Below, piece after piece: positions 1 through 7,800 of a stretch of 64,000 nucleotides of DNA. The position numbers and the translations under genes were made by a program. Every line of letters begins with the position of its first letter. Position 1 is the first letter of the stretch. The DNA is taken from positions 558,001 to 622,000 of the forward strand of contig NZ_JBFUPW010000001.1 in NCBI RefSeq assembly GCF_041360795.1. The letters are read 5' to 3'. Under the pieces are notes generated by a model, which did not search any database, was not told where the DNA came from, and was given only the letters and a program-made list of their open reading frames with translations. The stretch is from Arthrobacter_E sp041360795. Lineage in GTDB: Bacteria > Actinomycetota > Actinomycetes > Actinomycetales > Micrococcaceae.

Positions 1-1
1 C

Positions 2-454
2 CGCCAGATCCAGGCCGACGGCATCAAGCCGGAGGACTACATGGAGAAGGTGAAGAACAAGGAGGACGGCGTCCGTCTCATGGGCTTCGGCCACCGCGTG
101 TACAAGAACTACGACCCGCGCGCCAAGATCATCAAGGCGACCGCTCACGAGGTCCTCGGCAAGCTCGGCGGCAACGACGAACTGCTGGACATCGCGATGC
201 GCCTGGAGGAGAAGGCCCTGGCGGATGACTACTTCATCCAGCGCAAGCTCTACCCGAACGTGGACTTCTACACCGGCCTGATCTACAAGGCCATGGGCTT
301 CCCCGAGAAGATGTTCACCGTGCTCTTCGCCATCGGCCGTCTGCCGGGCTGGATCGCCCAGTGGCGCGAGATGATCAACGATCCCGCCACCAAGATCGGC
401 CGCCCGCGCCAGCTCTACACGGGCTACCCGGAGCGCAACTACCCGGCGGTCTGA
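2..454 (+). CDS. gltA: Citrate synthase, C-terminal part (5' end outside window)
   Basis: The reading frame is open from the window edge to the TGA at 452-454, giving about 150 C-terminal residues. It contains the citrate synthase block GFGHRVYKNYDPRA, which holds a conserved active-site His and Arg. It also has the DFYTGLIYKAMGFP region with the catalytic Asp class, and ends in RPRQLYTGYPERNY, typical of the family. The enzyme condenses oxaloacetate and acetyl-CoA in the cytoplasm at entry to the TCA cycle. The first ATG visible at 41 is internal; the true start is upstream of this window. A strong hairpin follows the stop. Confidence 0.96.
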   Translation, partial: RQIQADGIKPEDYMEKVKNKEDGVRLMGFGHRVYKNYDPRAKIIKATAHEVLGKLGGNDELLDIAMRLEEKALADDYFIQRKLYPNVDFYTGLIYKAMGFPEKMFTVLFAIGRLPGWIAQWREMINDPATKIGRPRQLYTGYPERNYPAV

Positions 455-463
455 TCTCCATAT

Positions 464-516
464 CAACGACGACGGCGGCCGCTCACCTTTCCGGTGAGCG
501 GCCGCCGTCGTCGTTG
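464..516. terminator. Bidirectional terminator between gltA and galE
   Basis: A perfect 24-bp stem (464-487 with 493-516) closes a 5-nt loop (TTTCC). It lies between the converging stops of gltA (454) and galE (537). The GC-rich stem lacks a long T-tract, which is common in actinobacteria. Confidence 0.85.
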
Positions 517-536
517 AAGCGCTGGAGGCTCCGCCG

Positions 537-1550
537 TCAGGAGGCGTAGCCGTTCGGGTTGTTCTTCTGCCAGCGCCAGTGATCCTCGCACATCTGGTCC
601 AGGGTCTTCGTCGTGGACCAGCCCAGATCCGCCAGTGCGGCGCTGGCGTCCGCGTAGCTTTCGGCGACGTCGCCAGGCCGGCGCGCAGCGAATTCGTACG
701 GCAGGGAGCGACCCACGGCCCGGGAGAAGGCGGTGAGCACTTCCAGCACACTCGCGCCATTTCCGGTGCCCAGGTTCCAGCGGTGCGTGCCGCCGTGCGC
801 GGAGATGTAGTCCAGGGCGGCGACGTGGCCCGCGGCGAGATCCACCACGTGAATGTAGTCGCGGACACCGGTCCCGTCCACCGTGGGGTAGTCGTTGCCG
901 AAGATCATGAGCTTCTCACGCCGGCCCACGGCCACTTGGGCGATGAAGGGCATGAGGTTGTTGGGGATGCCGCTGGGGTCCTCGCCGATGAGGCCGGACT
1001 CGTGGGCGCCGACCGGGTTGAAGTACCGGAGCAGGGCGATGGACCAGCGGTCGTCCGAGGCACCGAGGTCCGCGAGGATGTCCTCGATCTGCTCCTTGGT
1101 GCGGCCGTACGGGTTGTTGGCGCCCATCTCCATCTTCTCGACGAAGGGCGCGGTGTTGTGGTCCCCGTACACGGTGGCGGAGGAGCTGAAGACGATGCTG
1201 CGCACCCCGTGGGCGTCCATGGCTCGGAGCAGATTGATGGTGCCGGCCACGTTCCGGTAGTAGTACTCCAGCGGGATGCTCGCGGACTCGCCCACGGCCT
1301 TGAGCCCGGCGAAGTGGATGACGGAGCTGAAGTCATAAGTGCTGAAGAGGCGCTCCAGGCCTTCCGGGTCGGTCAGATCCACCTGGTGGAAGGGCACGGG
1401 CTTGCCACTGAGCTGCGCCACCCGGCGCAGGGACTCCTCGCTGGAATTGGACAGATTGTCCATCACCACCACGTCGTGCCCGGCCTCCTGGAGAGCCAGG
1501 ACTGTGTGCGAACCGATGTAGCCGGAGCCGCCGGTAACCAAAATCGTCAT
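537..1550 (-). CDS. galE: UDP-glucose 4-epimerase
   Basis: This 337-residue protein has the normal GalE length. It starts with the NAD-binding Rossmann motif TGGSGYIGSH (residues about 6-15), and has the SSSATVYG segment and the YGRTK catalytic Tyr-x-x-x-Lys. It interconverts UDP-glucose and UDP-galactose for Leloir galactose use and cell-envelope sugars. The start is set by a TACGGT -10 box 6 nt upstream, implying a leaderless mRNA. It converges with gltA and is divergent from a TetR regulator 54 bp away, which might control it. Confidence 0.95.
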   Translation of the reverse strand: MTILVTGGSGYIGSHTVLALQEAGHDVVVMDNLSNSSEESLRRVAQLSGKPVPFHQVDLTDPEGLERLFSTYDFSSVIHFAGLKAVGESASIPLEYYYRNVAGTINLLRAMDAHGVRSIVFSSSATVYGDHNTAPFVEKMEMGANNPYGRTKEQIEDILADLGASDDRWSIALLRYFNPVGAHESGLIGEDPSGIPNNLMPFIAQVAVGRREKLMIFGNDYPTVDGTGVRDYIHVVDLAAGHVAALDYISAHGGTHRWNLGTGNGASVLEVLTAFSRAVGRSLPYEFAARRPGDVAESYADASAALADLGWSTTKTLDQMCEDHWRWQKNNPNGYAS

Positions 1551-1556
1551 GGCTTC

Positions 1557-1562
1557 ACCGTA
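1557..1562 (-). promoter_or_regulatory. -10 box of leaderless galE promoter
   Basis: TACGGT on the minus strand, with 6 nt to the galE ATG. No Shine-Dalgarno fits in the gap. Confidence 0.6.
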
Positions 1563-1604
1563 TCGCAGCAGGCAGAAGAAGCGCAGGTGTGCTACAAACT
1601 AAGG

Positions 1605-2225
1605 GTGCCGAAAGTCGTGAATGCAGCAGCCCGTAGAGCAGACGTCGCCGATGCCGTCTTCCGGATCATCGCCACCGACGGCCTGGCCCGGGTGTCGCTC
1701 CGGGAAGTCGCCGCCGAGGCCGATCTCGTGGTCGGATCCGTGCGGCACTACTTCACCGACAGCGCCGAATTGCTGGAACACGCGTTCGCCACGGCCAACG
1801 ACCGGCTGGAGGAACGGCTGTCCGCCCGCCTGCCCGCCGTGCAGGCGGCCGCGGAAAGCGACGATCAGGACGGGCTCCGCGAAGCCTCGCTGGCGCTGCT
1901 CGCGGAGTTCCTGCCCCTGGACGGGAACAGCGCCGCCGAGTGCAGCGCCAGGACTGAGTTCCGCCTGGCCTCCCGCGGCAACGCCGGGCTCCAGGCGGAG
2001 GCCGAGCGTGGCTACCGGGCGGCGGCCGCCGTCGTCGGGCAGCTCATCCAGGCCTTCCGGCCGGGGGGACGGCTCGAGGATCTGGTGGTGGAGGCGGAGC
2101 GTCTCATGTCGTTGCTGGACGGCCTCTCCCTGCACGCGCTCGTGCACACCCGATGGCTGGACGCCGCCATGTGCCGGAGCGTACTGCTGGCCCATCTGGC
2201 GAGCCTGGAGTCTCCCGAGGTTTAA
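1605..2225 (+). CDS. TetR-family transcriptional regulator
   Basis: The 206-residue protein has a TetR helix-turn-helix in residues about 10-55: AVFRIIATDGLARVSLREVA, then GSVRHYFTDSAELLEHAF, which is the usual recognition helix and the HYF signature. The rest is a helical ligand/dimerisation domain with no recognisable specificity. GTG 1605 is preferred because a TACAAA hexamer ends 6 nt upstream, as in other leaderless genes here. GTG 1617 is an alternative. It is divergent from galE, so autoregulation or control of galE is possible; that is inference. Confidence 0.82.
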   Translation: MPKVVNAAARRADVADAVFRIIATDGLARVSLREVAAEADLVVGSVRHYFTDSAELLEHAFATANDRLEERLSARLPAVQAAAESDDQDGLREASLALLAEFLPLDGNSAAECSARTEFRLASRGNAGLQAEAERGYRAAAAVVGQLIQAFRPGGRLEDLVVEAERLMSLLDGLSLHALVHTRWLDAAMCRSVLLAHLASLESPEV

Positions 2226-2237
2226 GGCCCCAGCCCA

Positions 2238-2266
2238 TTAACAGGACGCGCCTGCGGATCTACACT
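2238..2266 (+). promoter_or_regulatory. Sigma-A-like promoter upstream of the 213-aa hypothetical gene
   Basis: TTAACA (2238-2243), a 17-nt spacer, then TACACT (2261-2266). This is the best spaced -35/-10 pair noticed in the window. Transcription would start near 2273, about 40 nt before the ATG. Confidence 0.5.
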
Positions 2267-2314
2267 GAGAGCCGGGGCCATGAGCCGTTGCAGCGGCATG
2301 GCCAGGAGGTCTGC

Positions 2315-2956
2315 ATGAGCGTCGATGAACCCATCGGCCCCGGACGGTCTGGGGCGGACGAGCCTGCTCCATGGAACATCACCGTGGGCACCTCCTTCCC
2401 ACTGCTCGTCGCCCTGTATCTGCGGGACAGTTCGGGTATGCACGACGCCGGAATCCCGACGCTGGCGCCCATCGAACCGCGCGTCCACGGCAGTGAGCAT
2501 CACCACCTGATCTCCGAGGTGGGCGGCCGCGATGCCCTCCGCATCGAATGGGAGGCGTGGTGGGAACACCTGCTCAGGACCCATCACAGCCACACGCAGG
2601 CTCCCGTGATCCTGGAGACCGCGCAATTCGTGGGTTCCCCGGCGTTGCACCGCATCGCCAGTGCGCATCGCGGCGCGGCCTACAGCTGGGCCGAGGCGCG
2701 GGTCCGCGAGCACACGCAGCATCAGGCGCGGCATTCCGGGGTGCTGGAAGCCGAGGTGGAGGCAGTGGTGAAGGCCCGGGAGAAAGCCGTCAGGCGCCGG
2801 GCACGGACCTTCAGCCTGAACGTCGTGGTGCTGCCGTTCGCCGAGCCGCGGGCGTGGTACCCGGAGCCGGAGCTCGTGCTGCTCAGCCACCACCTCATGG
2901 GGGATCCGCCGCTCCTGCGCAGTTACCTGGAACCGATCGTCGAGCTGCTCGTCTGA
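2315..2956 (+). CDS. Hypothetical protein, 213 aa
   Basis: I do not recognise a family. ATG 2315 is supported by AGGAGGT at 2304-2310. The protein is soluble-looking, rich in His and Trp in the middle (WEAWWEHLLRTHHSHTQ), and has a basic stretch (KAREKAVRRRARTF) followed by a hydrophobic beta-like strand (SLNVVVLPF). There is no signal peptide or membrane segment. It converges with the membrane-anchored transglycosylase-like gene 46 bp downstream, and the gap holds a short tandem repeat. Confidence 0.75.
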   Translation: MSVDEPIGPGRSGADEPAPWNITVGTSFPLLVALYLRDSSGMHDAGIPTLAPIEPRVHGSEHHHLISEVGGRDALRIEWEAWWEHLLRTHHSHTQAPVILETAQFVGSPALHRIASAHRGAAYSWAEARVREHTQHQARHSGVLEAEVEAVVKAREKAVRRRARTFSLNVVVLPFAEPRAWYPEPELVLLSHHLMGDPPLLRSYLEPIVELLV

Positions 2957-2966
2957 CGAGTGCGCG

Positions 2967-3002
2967 GTGCTTACCGGGGTGGCCAGTGCTTACCGGGGGT
3001 GG
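2967..3002. repeat. Short tandem direct repeat between convergent genes
   Basis: Two copies of GTGCTTACCGGGG(G)TGG, at 2967-2982 and 2986-3002, fill the 46-nt gap between two gene ends. Confidence 0.7.
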
Positions 3003-3857
3003 TCAGGCGCCCGGACCCGAGGCGAGCGTGATGACCACCTGCTGCCCGAGCGAGTGAGTGGTCCGCCAGCCGTCCCGGTTCTCGCGCAGCCAGGTCTGGG
3101 TGTTGTAGTCGACGCGGTCGATGCCGTAGGTCTTGGCATGCGCCACGGCCCAGTGCGCGACGGCCCAGCCGGTGGACCCGGAGACATCCACCCGGACTTC
3201 CCGACCCGAGCCCTCGAGCCCGAGATGCGGGAAGGCCTTCGCGAGTTCCTTGCGCACGGACTGGGGGTCCCCGGCGCCGGAGGCTGGGGCGAGGCTGCAG
3301 CTGAACGACGCGGGGGACTGTCCGGTCAGGGACGAGGCGAACGCGCGGCCCTCGCTCTCGTGGTCGGCGTAGGCCTCGGGGAAGGCAGAACGCTGGACGG
3401 TCTGCGCAGCCTCGGTCAGCGGGATCGACTGGTAATTCGGCACCTTCACCAAGGCCTTGTAGAACGTGGCCGTGGAGTAATAGGGGTCCATGATCTGGGC
3501 TTCGGTGCCCCAGCCCTGGGAGGGGCGCTGCTGGAAGAGGCCACGGGAATCCGGACCGGCCGCATCACCGTAGCTGAGGTTCCGCAGATTCGACTCCTGG
3601 ATGGCCGTGGCGATCGCGATCGAGGACGCGCGCGGCGGGAGCTCGCGGCTGACCCCGACCGCGGAGATCAGCGAAGCATAGACGGACTGCTCGGGGGTCA
3701 GCTGGAACTTCTGCCCGGACACGTCGGCAGTGCACAGTTCGGGGCCTTCGGCGCTGATCGTGTGGGTCAGCTGGACGGCGACCCAGATGCCCCCGGCCAC
3801 GAGGCTGGCGAGGAGGACGAGCGTGATCCAGAGCCTGAGGTGGCGACGTCGTGACAC
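3003..3857 (-). CDS. Membrane-anchored lysozyme/transglycosylase-like protein
   Basis: The 284-residue protein has a basic N-terminus and one membrane segment (about residues 9-30), so most of it should lie outside the membrane. The segment AIATAIQESNLRN, with Glu near residue 88, followed by GLFQQRPSQGWG, resembles the catalytic-Glu and GLFQ motifs of lytic-transglycosylase folds. Actinobacterial homologues are often misnamed heavy metal transporter. A role in peptidoglycan is inferred; activity is unproven. GTG 3857 has only a weak GGAAG upstream. It lies downstream of dapD on the same strand, behind a hairpin. Confidence 0.7.
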   Translation of the reverse strand: MSRRRHLRLWITLVLLASLVAGGIWVAVQLTHTISAEGPELCTADVSGQKFQLTPEQSVYASLISAVGVSRELPPRASSIAIATAIQESNLRNLSYGDAAGPDSRGLFQQRPSQGWGTEAQIMDPYYSTATFYKALVKVPNYQSIPLTEAAQTVQRSAFPEAYADHESEGRAFASSLTGQSPASFSCSLAPASGAGDPQSVRKELAKAFPHLGLEGSGREVRVDVSGSTGWAVAHWAVAHAKTYGIDRVDYNTQTWLRENRDGWRTTHSLGQQVVITLASGPGA

Positions 3858-3884
3858 GAGAAGCTTCCGTTGGGGGACAGGAAA

Positions 3885-3911
3885 GGGGGTGGGACCACCG
3901 GTCCCGCCCCC
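3885..3911 (-). terminator. Hairpin terminator after dapD
   Basis: Twelve-pair stem with one G-T pair (3885-3896 with 3900-3911) and a 3-nt loop. It sits between the dapD stop (3935) and the next minus-strand gene start (3857). Confidence 0.65.
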
Positions 3912-3934
3912 TCCATGGTAAATGGCGTTCCTGA

Positions 3935-4945
3935 CTAGTTGGCGTGCAGCGCCTCGTTCAGCTCCACCGTCTGGCCCTTGCGGGGCAGGACCTCGACCTC
4001 GCCGGTGCTGGAGTTGCGGCGGAAGAGCAGGTTCGGGACGCCGGAGAGTTCCACGGCCTTCACGATCTGCTGCTGCTCCTCGCCGTCGGCGTCCTTCGGG
4101 CCGTGCAGGCGGACGCGCGTCCCGGCCGTCACATACAGGCCGGCCTCGACGACGGAGTCGTCGCCGATGCTGATGCCCACGCCGGAGTTGGCGCCCAGCA
4201 GGACCCGCTCGCCCAGGGCGACGCGTTCCTTGCCGCCGCCGGACAAGGTGCCCATGATCGAGGCGCCGCCGCCGACGTCGGTCCCGTTACCCGCCACGAC
4301 GCCGGCGGAGATACGGCCCTCCACCATGGAGGTGCCCAGGGTGCCGGCATTGAAGTTCACGAAGCCCTCGTGCATGACCGTGGTGCCGTCGGCGAGGTGG
4401 GCGCCCAGGCGGACGCGGTCGGCGTCGGCGATCCGCACGCCCGTGGGGACCACGTAATCCACCATGCGCGGGAACTTGTCGACGCCGTAGACCGTGACGT
4501 TGCCGCGCTTGCGCAGCTTGGCGCGCACGCTCTCGAAGCCCTCGGGCAGGGCCGGGCCGAAGTTGGTCCACACGACGTTGGCGAGCTTGCCGAAGAGGCC
4601 GTCCAGGTTGACGGTGTTCGGCGCCACCAGGCGGTGGGAGAGCAGGTGCAGCCGCAGGTAGGCGTCGGCGGTGTCCGCGGGCGCCTCGTCCAGGTCGATC
4701 TGCACGAAGACCACCTGCTGCTGGGTGCCGCGGTCGGCGTCGTCCCCGGCGGCAGCCGCCTCGATCAGGTCCTGCGGCGCATTCTCCACGGACCGCAGGG
4801 ACTCGGCGGCCTCACCCAGGGCGGGAGCGGGGAACCAGACGTCCAGCACGGTGGCGTCCTCGCCGCGGACGGCGATGGTGGCGATGCCGAAACCGTGGGC
4901 GGTGCGGCTCTGGGCGGAAGCGTTCTCAGGGGCTGCGGAAGTCAT
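3935..4945 (-). CDS. dapD: 2,3,4,5-tetrahydropyridine-2,6-dicarboxylate N-succinyltransferase
   Basis: 336 residues, the length of the actinobacterial DapD subgroup. The C-terminal half is a left-handed beta-helix of hexapeptide repeats: VRLGAHLADGTTVMHEGFVNFNAGTLG, SAGVVAGNGTDVGGG, GANSGVGISIGDDSVVEAG. It transfers succinate from succinyl-CoA in the succinylase branch of lysine/diaminopimelate synthesis. The divergent neighbour dapE performs the later desuccinylation. ATG 4945 has a TAAACT -10 box 6 nt upstream and no ribosome-binding site, implying leaderless translation. Confidence 0.95.
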   Translation of the reverse strand: MTSAAPENASAQSRTAHGFGIATIAVRGEDATVLDVWFPAPALGEAAESLRSVENAPQDLIEAAAAGDDADRGTQQQVVFVQIDLDEAPADTADAYLRLHLLSHRLVAPNTVNLDGLFGKLANVVWTNFGPALPEGFESVRAKLRKRGNVTVYGVDKFPRMVDYVVPTGVRIADADRVRLGAHLADGTTVMHEGFVNFNAGTLGTSMVEGRISAGVVAGNGTDVGGGASIMGTLSGGGKERVALGERVLLGANSGVGISIGDDSVVEAGLYVTAGTRVRLHGPKDADGEEQQQIVKAVELSGVPNLLFRRNSSTGEVEVLPRKGQTVELNEALHAN

Positions 4946-4951
4946 GCGAGC

Positions 4952-4957
4952 AGTTTA
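4952..4957 (-). promoter_or_regulatory. -10 box of leaderless dapD promoter
   Basis: TAAACT on the minus strand, 6 nt before the dapD ATG. Confidence 0.6.
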
Positions 4958-5001
4958 TCGGCGCGTCGTGCGGCCTCAAAAGCAGCGGCTTCCCGTGACG
5001 G

Positions 5002-5007
5002 TAGAGT
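5002..5007 (+). promoter_or_regulatory. -10 box of leaderless dapE promoter
   Basis: TAGAGT, 6 nt (GAAAAA) before the dapE ATG. The dapD and dapE -10 boxes lie only 44 bp apart, so the promoters face away from each other within one short region. Confidence 0.6.
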
Positions 5008-5013
5008 GAAAAA

Positions 5014-6117
5014 ATGACCGCTCTGGACCTTCAGCAGGACGTTTCGCTCCTCACCGCCGCCTTGATCGACATCAACAGCGTCTCCGACCAGGAAACCGCC
5101 ATCGCCGACGCGGTGGAACAGGCCCTGCGGGCCCTGGACTTCTTCGAGGTGACGCGCGACGGCGACTCGATCGTCGCGCGCACGACGGCGGGTCACGCCG
5201 AACGCGTCATCCTCGCGGGCCACCTGGACACCGTGCCCCTGCCGGGCACCGAGGGCGCCCGCGGCACGGTGCCCAGCAGCTGGGACGGCACTCCGGGTGA
5301 GGGAGTGCTCCACGGACGCGGCGCCGTCGACATGAAGGGTGGCGTGGCGGTGCAGCTGGCGCTCGCCGCCGCCATCGGTCGAGGCGAGCTGGTCCCGCAG
5401 CGCGATGTCACCTTCGTCTTCTACGACCACGAAGAGGTTGAGGCTTCCAAGAGCGGCCTGGGCCGGCTCGTCAAGAACCACCCCGAGCTCCTGACCGGTG
5501 ACTTCGCGATCCTGCTCGAACCGACCAACGGCGTGGTGGAGGGCGGCTGCAACGGCACGAGCCGCTTCGAGGTGACCACCCGTGGCGTGGCTGCCCACTC
5601 GGCCCGGGCGTGGATGGGGGAGAACGCCATCCACGCGGTGGCCCCGGTCCTGACCCGGCTCGCCGCGTACCAGCCCCGCACCGTGGCCGTGGACGGGCTG
5701 GACTACCGGGAGAGCCTGAATGCGGTCCTCATCCACGGTGGCACCGCAGGAAACGTCATCCCGGACCGTTGCGTGGTGGAGATCAACTACCGCTTCGCCC
5801 CGGACAAGACCGCGGACGACGCCGAGCTTCATGTCAAGCAGCTCATGGAGGGCTTCGACGTGGTGCGGACCGACGCCGCGCCGGGCGCCCGTCCCGGCCT
5901 CAACCACCCGGCGGCCGCGAGCTTCGTGGCCGCGGTCGGTGGCGAGCCGAAGCCCAAGTACGGCTGGACCGACGTCGCGCGCTTCTCCGAACTCGGCATC
6001 CCCGCTGTGAACTTCGGCCCAGGCGATGCGCTGCTGGCCCACAAGGATGACGAGCGCGTGGACGCGCAGGCCGTGCGGACGTGCCTGGAGGCGCTCACCG
6101 CCTGGCTCTCCGACTGA
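5014..6117 (+). CDS. dapE: Succinyl-diaminopimelate desuccinylase
   Basis: 367 residues of the M20 metallopeptidase fold. Zinc ligands are visible in AGHLDTVPLPG, GRGAVDMKGG and FYDHEEVEASKSG, the last with the general-base Glu pair. The C-terminal KYGWTDVARFSELGIPAVNFGPGD block carries further conserved residues. It hydrolyses N-succinyl-LL-diaminopimelate, giving diaminopimelate for lysine and cell wall. It is divergent from dapD. The last codons and stop are part of an 18-bp tandem duplication that places a second in-frame TGA downstream. Confidence 0.95.
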   Translation: MTALDLQQDVSLLTAALIDINSVSDQETAIADAVEQALRALDFFEVTRDGDSIVARTTAGHAERVILAGHLDTVPLPGTEGARGTVPSSWDGTPGEGVLHGRGAVDMKGGVAVQLALAAAIGRGELVPQRDVTFVFYDHEEVEASKSGLGRLVKNHPELLTGDFAILLEPTNGVVEGGCNGTSRFEVTTRGVAAHSARAWMGENAIHAVAPVLTRLAAYQPRTVAVDGLDYRESLNAVLIHGGTAGNVIPDRCVVEINYRFAPDKTADDAELHVKQLMEGFDVVRTDAAPGARPGLNHPAAASFVAAVGGEPKPKYGWTDVARFSELGIPAVNFGPGDALLAHKDDERVDAQAVRTCLEALTAWLSD

Positions 6118-6148
6118 GTCCTGCGGAACAACTGAGTCCCGCGGAGCA
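6113..6148 (+). repeat. 18-bp tandem duplication spanning the dapE stop codon
   Basis: Copies at 6113-6130 and 6131-6148 differ at two positions. Each contains TGA, and the second TGA is in frame with the first. Confidence 0.75.
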
Positions 6149-6152
6149 GCAA

Positions 6153-6183
6153 AGAGGCCGTGACCCTGAGGGTCACGGCCTCT
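6153..6183. terminator. Bidirectional terminator between dapE and gluD
   Basis: A perfect 14-bp stem (6153-6166 with 6170-6183) with TGA loop lies between converging gene ends. Confidence 0.85.
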
Positions 6184-6211
6184 CCGCTGCTCGGGTATTC
6201 AGGTGTCGGCG

Positions 6212-7087
6212 TCAGGCGCCGGCGCTCCCGCCTTCCAGCGTGGAACCCGGAGCCGGGTTCGCCTCCAGCACCTTGCCCTTACGGCCCTTTCTCAGCCGGA
6301 TCTCCACCAGCTTGGCGATGCCGGACAGGATGAGGCACAGGCCGATGTAGATCACCGCGGCCACCATGGCGGCCGGGATGATCGGCGATCCGTAGAGCGC
6401 CTGTGAGCCAAAGTACTTGGCCTGGAACAGGATCTCGTTGTAGGTGACGATGAAGCCCAGTGCCGTGTCCTTCAGGATGACCACCAGCTGAGCCAGGATC
6501 AGGGGGAGCATGGCCCGGAAAGCCTGCGGGAAGAGGATCAGGCTCATGACCTGGCTCTTCCGCAGACCGATCGCCATGCCGGCTTCCTTCTGGCCCTTCG
6601 GCAGCGACTCGATGCCTGCGCGGAACGCCTCCGCGAGCACGGAGCCGTTGTACAGGGTGAGACCGCCGACCACGGCCGCGAAGGGCGTCACCCCATGCAC
6701 GCCGACCGTCGGCAGGCCGTAGTAGATCATCATCATGAGGATCAGCAGCGGCACGGCCCGGAACAGCTCGACGAACCAGAAGCAGGGAACCGACACCCAA
6801 CGATGGTCGGACAGCTTGCCGACCATGAGCAGCATGCCCAGCACGATGCTGAGCACGGCGGCCAGGGCGAAAGCCGAGAGCGTGGCGCCGACTGCCTGAA
6901 GGATGGTCTGCTGCACCAGAGGGAAGGTGAAGATCTTCCACTTGGCCGCGGTGAACTGGCCGGTGTCGATCAGACGGACGATGACGAAGGCGATGACGCC
7001 CAGGACCACCAGGAGCGTGATCACGCCGCCCACCAGGTAGCGGGCCTTGGCCTTGGGGCCGGGTGCGTCGAAGAGTACCGAGGTCAT
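6212..7087 (-). CDS. gluD: Glutamate ABC transporter permease GluD
   Basis: About 291 residues of a polar-amino-acid (HisM-type) permease. It has five or six membrane segments and the EAA loop AEAFRAGIESLPKGQKEAGMAIGL that contacts the ATPase. ATG 7087 overlaps the gluC stop (ATGA) and has AAGGTGG upstream; a longer in-frame start at 7102 is less likely. The basic C-terminal tail follows the last membrane helix. With GluC it should form the membrane pore for glutamate uptake, by analogy with the Corynebacterium glutamicum gluABCD operon. Confidence 0.92.
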   Translation of the reverse strand: MTSVLFDAPGPKAKARYLVGGVITLLVVLGVIAFVIVRLIDTGQFTAAKWKIFTFPLVQQTILQAVGATLSAFALAAVLSIVLGMLLMVGKLSDHRWVSVPCFWFVELFRAVPLLILMMMIYYGLPTVGVHGVTPFAAVVGGLTLYNGSVLAEAFRAGIESLPKGQKEAGMAIGLRKSQVMSLILFPQAFRAMLPLILAQLVVILKDTALGFIVTYNEILFQAKYFGSQALYGSPIIPAAMVAAVIYIGLCLILSGIAKLVEIRLRKGRKGKVLEANPAPGSTLEGGSAGA

Positions 7088-7731
7088 CGTGCCACCTTCC
7101 ACTTCTTCTCAAAGTGCCGCTGGAGCAAGGAGAGCAGAGCGACGAGGATGATGAAGCCGAGGGCCACCCACAGCAGCCCGGCCATCGCGGGCTCACCGCG
7201 CTCGGACAGATTGGCCCGGATGGCGCCGGCCTCCATGACGGAGAAGCCCGCGGCGACCGTGGTGTTCTTCAACAGGGCGATCAGCACGCTGAACAGTGGG
7301 GGGATCACCGCTCGGACGGCCTGGGGGAGGACCACCAGGCTCAGGGTCTGCCCGAAGTCCAGGCCGATCGCGCGGGCGGCCTCCGCCTGACCGATCGGGA
7401 CAGTGTTGATACCCGACCGGATCGTCTCGGCGATGTAGGTCGCCGTGTAGAGGCTCAGACCGATGATCGCCGCCACCATGAAGCTGATCTGCGGCAGGCC
7501 CAGTTTCGGGTAGCCCAGGGCGAAGAAGAACAGGATCAGGGTCAACGGGGTGTTGCGGACCAGGTTGACGTAGACCGTTCCGACGGCTCGGGCCGCCGGG
7601 ACCGGCGAGACGCGCATGGCCCCGACCACCGTGCCGATGATCAGCGCGAAGATCGCCGAAAAGAAGAACAGGATGATCGTGTTCTTGAAGCCCTCGGTGA
7701 AGAGGTCGAGATTGTCGAGCAGCGTGTTCAC
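7084..7731 (-). CDS. gluC: Glutamate ABC transporter permease GluC
   Basis: 215 residues, a HisM-type permease. The N-terminal membrane helix is IILFFFSAIFALIIGTVVGAM, and the EAA loop is AETIRSGINTVPIGQAEAARAIGL. Its stop overlaps the gluD start by 4 nt (ATGA), indicating translational coupling. The gene lies 70 bp downstream of gluB, behind a strong hairpin that would lower permease expression relative to the binding protein. Confidence 0.92.
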   Translation of the reverse strand: MNTLLDNLDLFTEGFKNTIILFFFSAIFALIIGTVVGAMRVSPVPAARAVGTVYVNLVRNTPLTLILFFFALGYPKLGLPQISFMVAAIIGLSLYTATYIAETIRSGINTVPIGQAEAARAIGLDFGQTLSLVVLPQAVRAVIPPLFSVLIALLKNTTVAAGFSVMEAGAIRANLSERGEPAMAGLLWVALGFIILVALLSLLQRHFEKKWKVAR

Positions 7732-7767
7732 GTGTCAGATCGCTTTCGCTCGCAGGGACAGGGGAGG

Positions 7768-7795
7768 CTCGTGGGGCGGTTTCCCGCCCCACGAG
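7768..7795 (-). terminator. Intra-operon hairpin between gluB and gluC
   Basis: A perfect 12-bp GC stem (7768-7779 with 7784-7795) and 4-nt loop just after the gluB stop. It probably acts as a partial terminator or 3'-end stabiliser that gives excess binding protein over permease. Confidence 0.7.
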
Positions 7796-7800
7796 AGGTG

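Noticed and set aside
579..1604. Long plus-strand frame opposite galE, joined to the TetR regulator
   Set aside because: It is the antisense shadow of a clear galE; only the part from 1605 has a real protein family signature.
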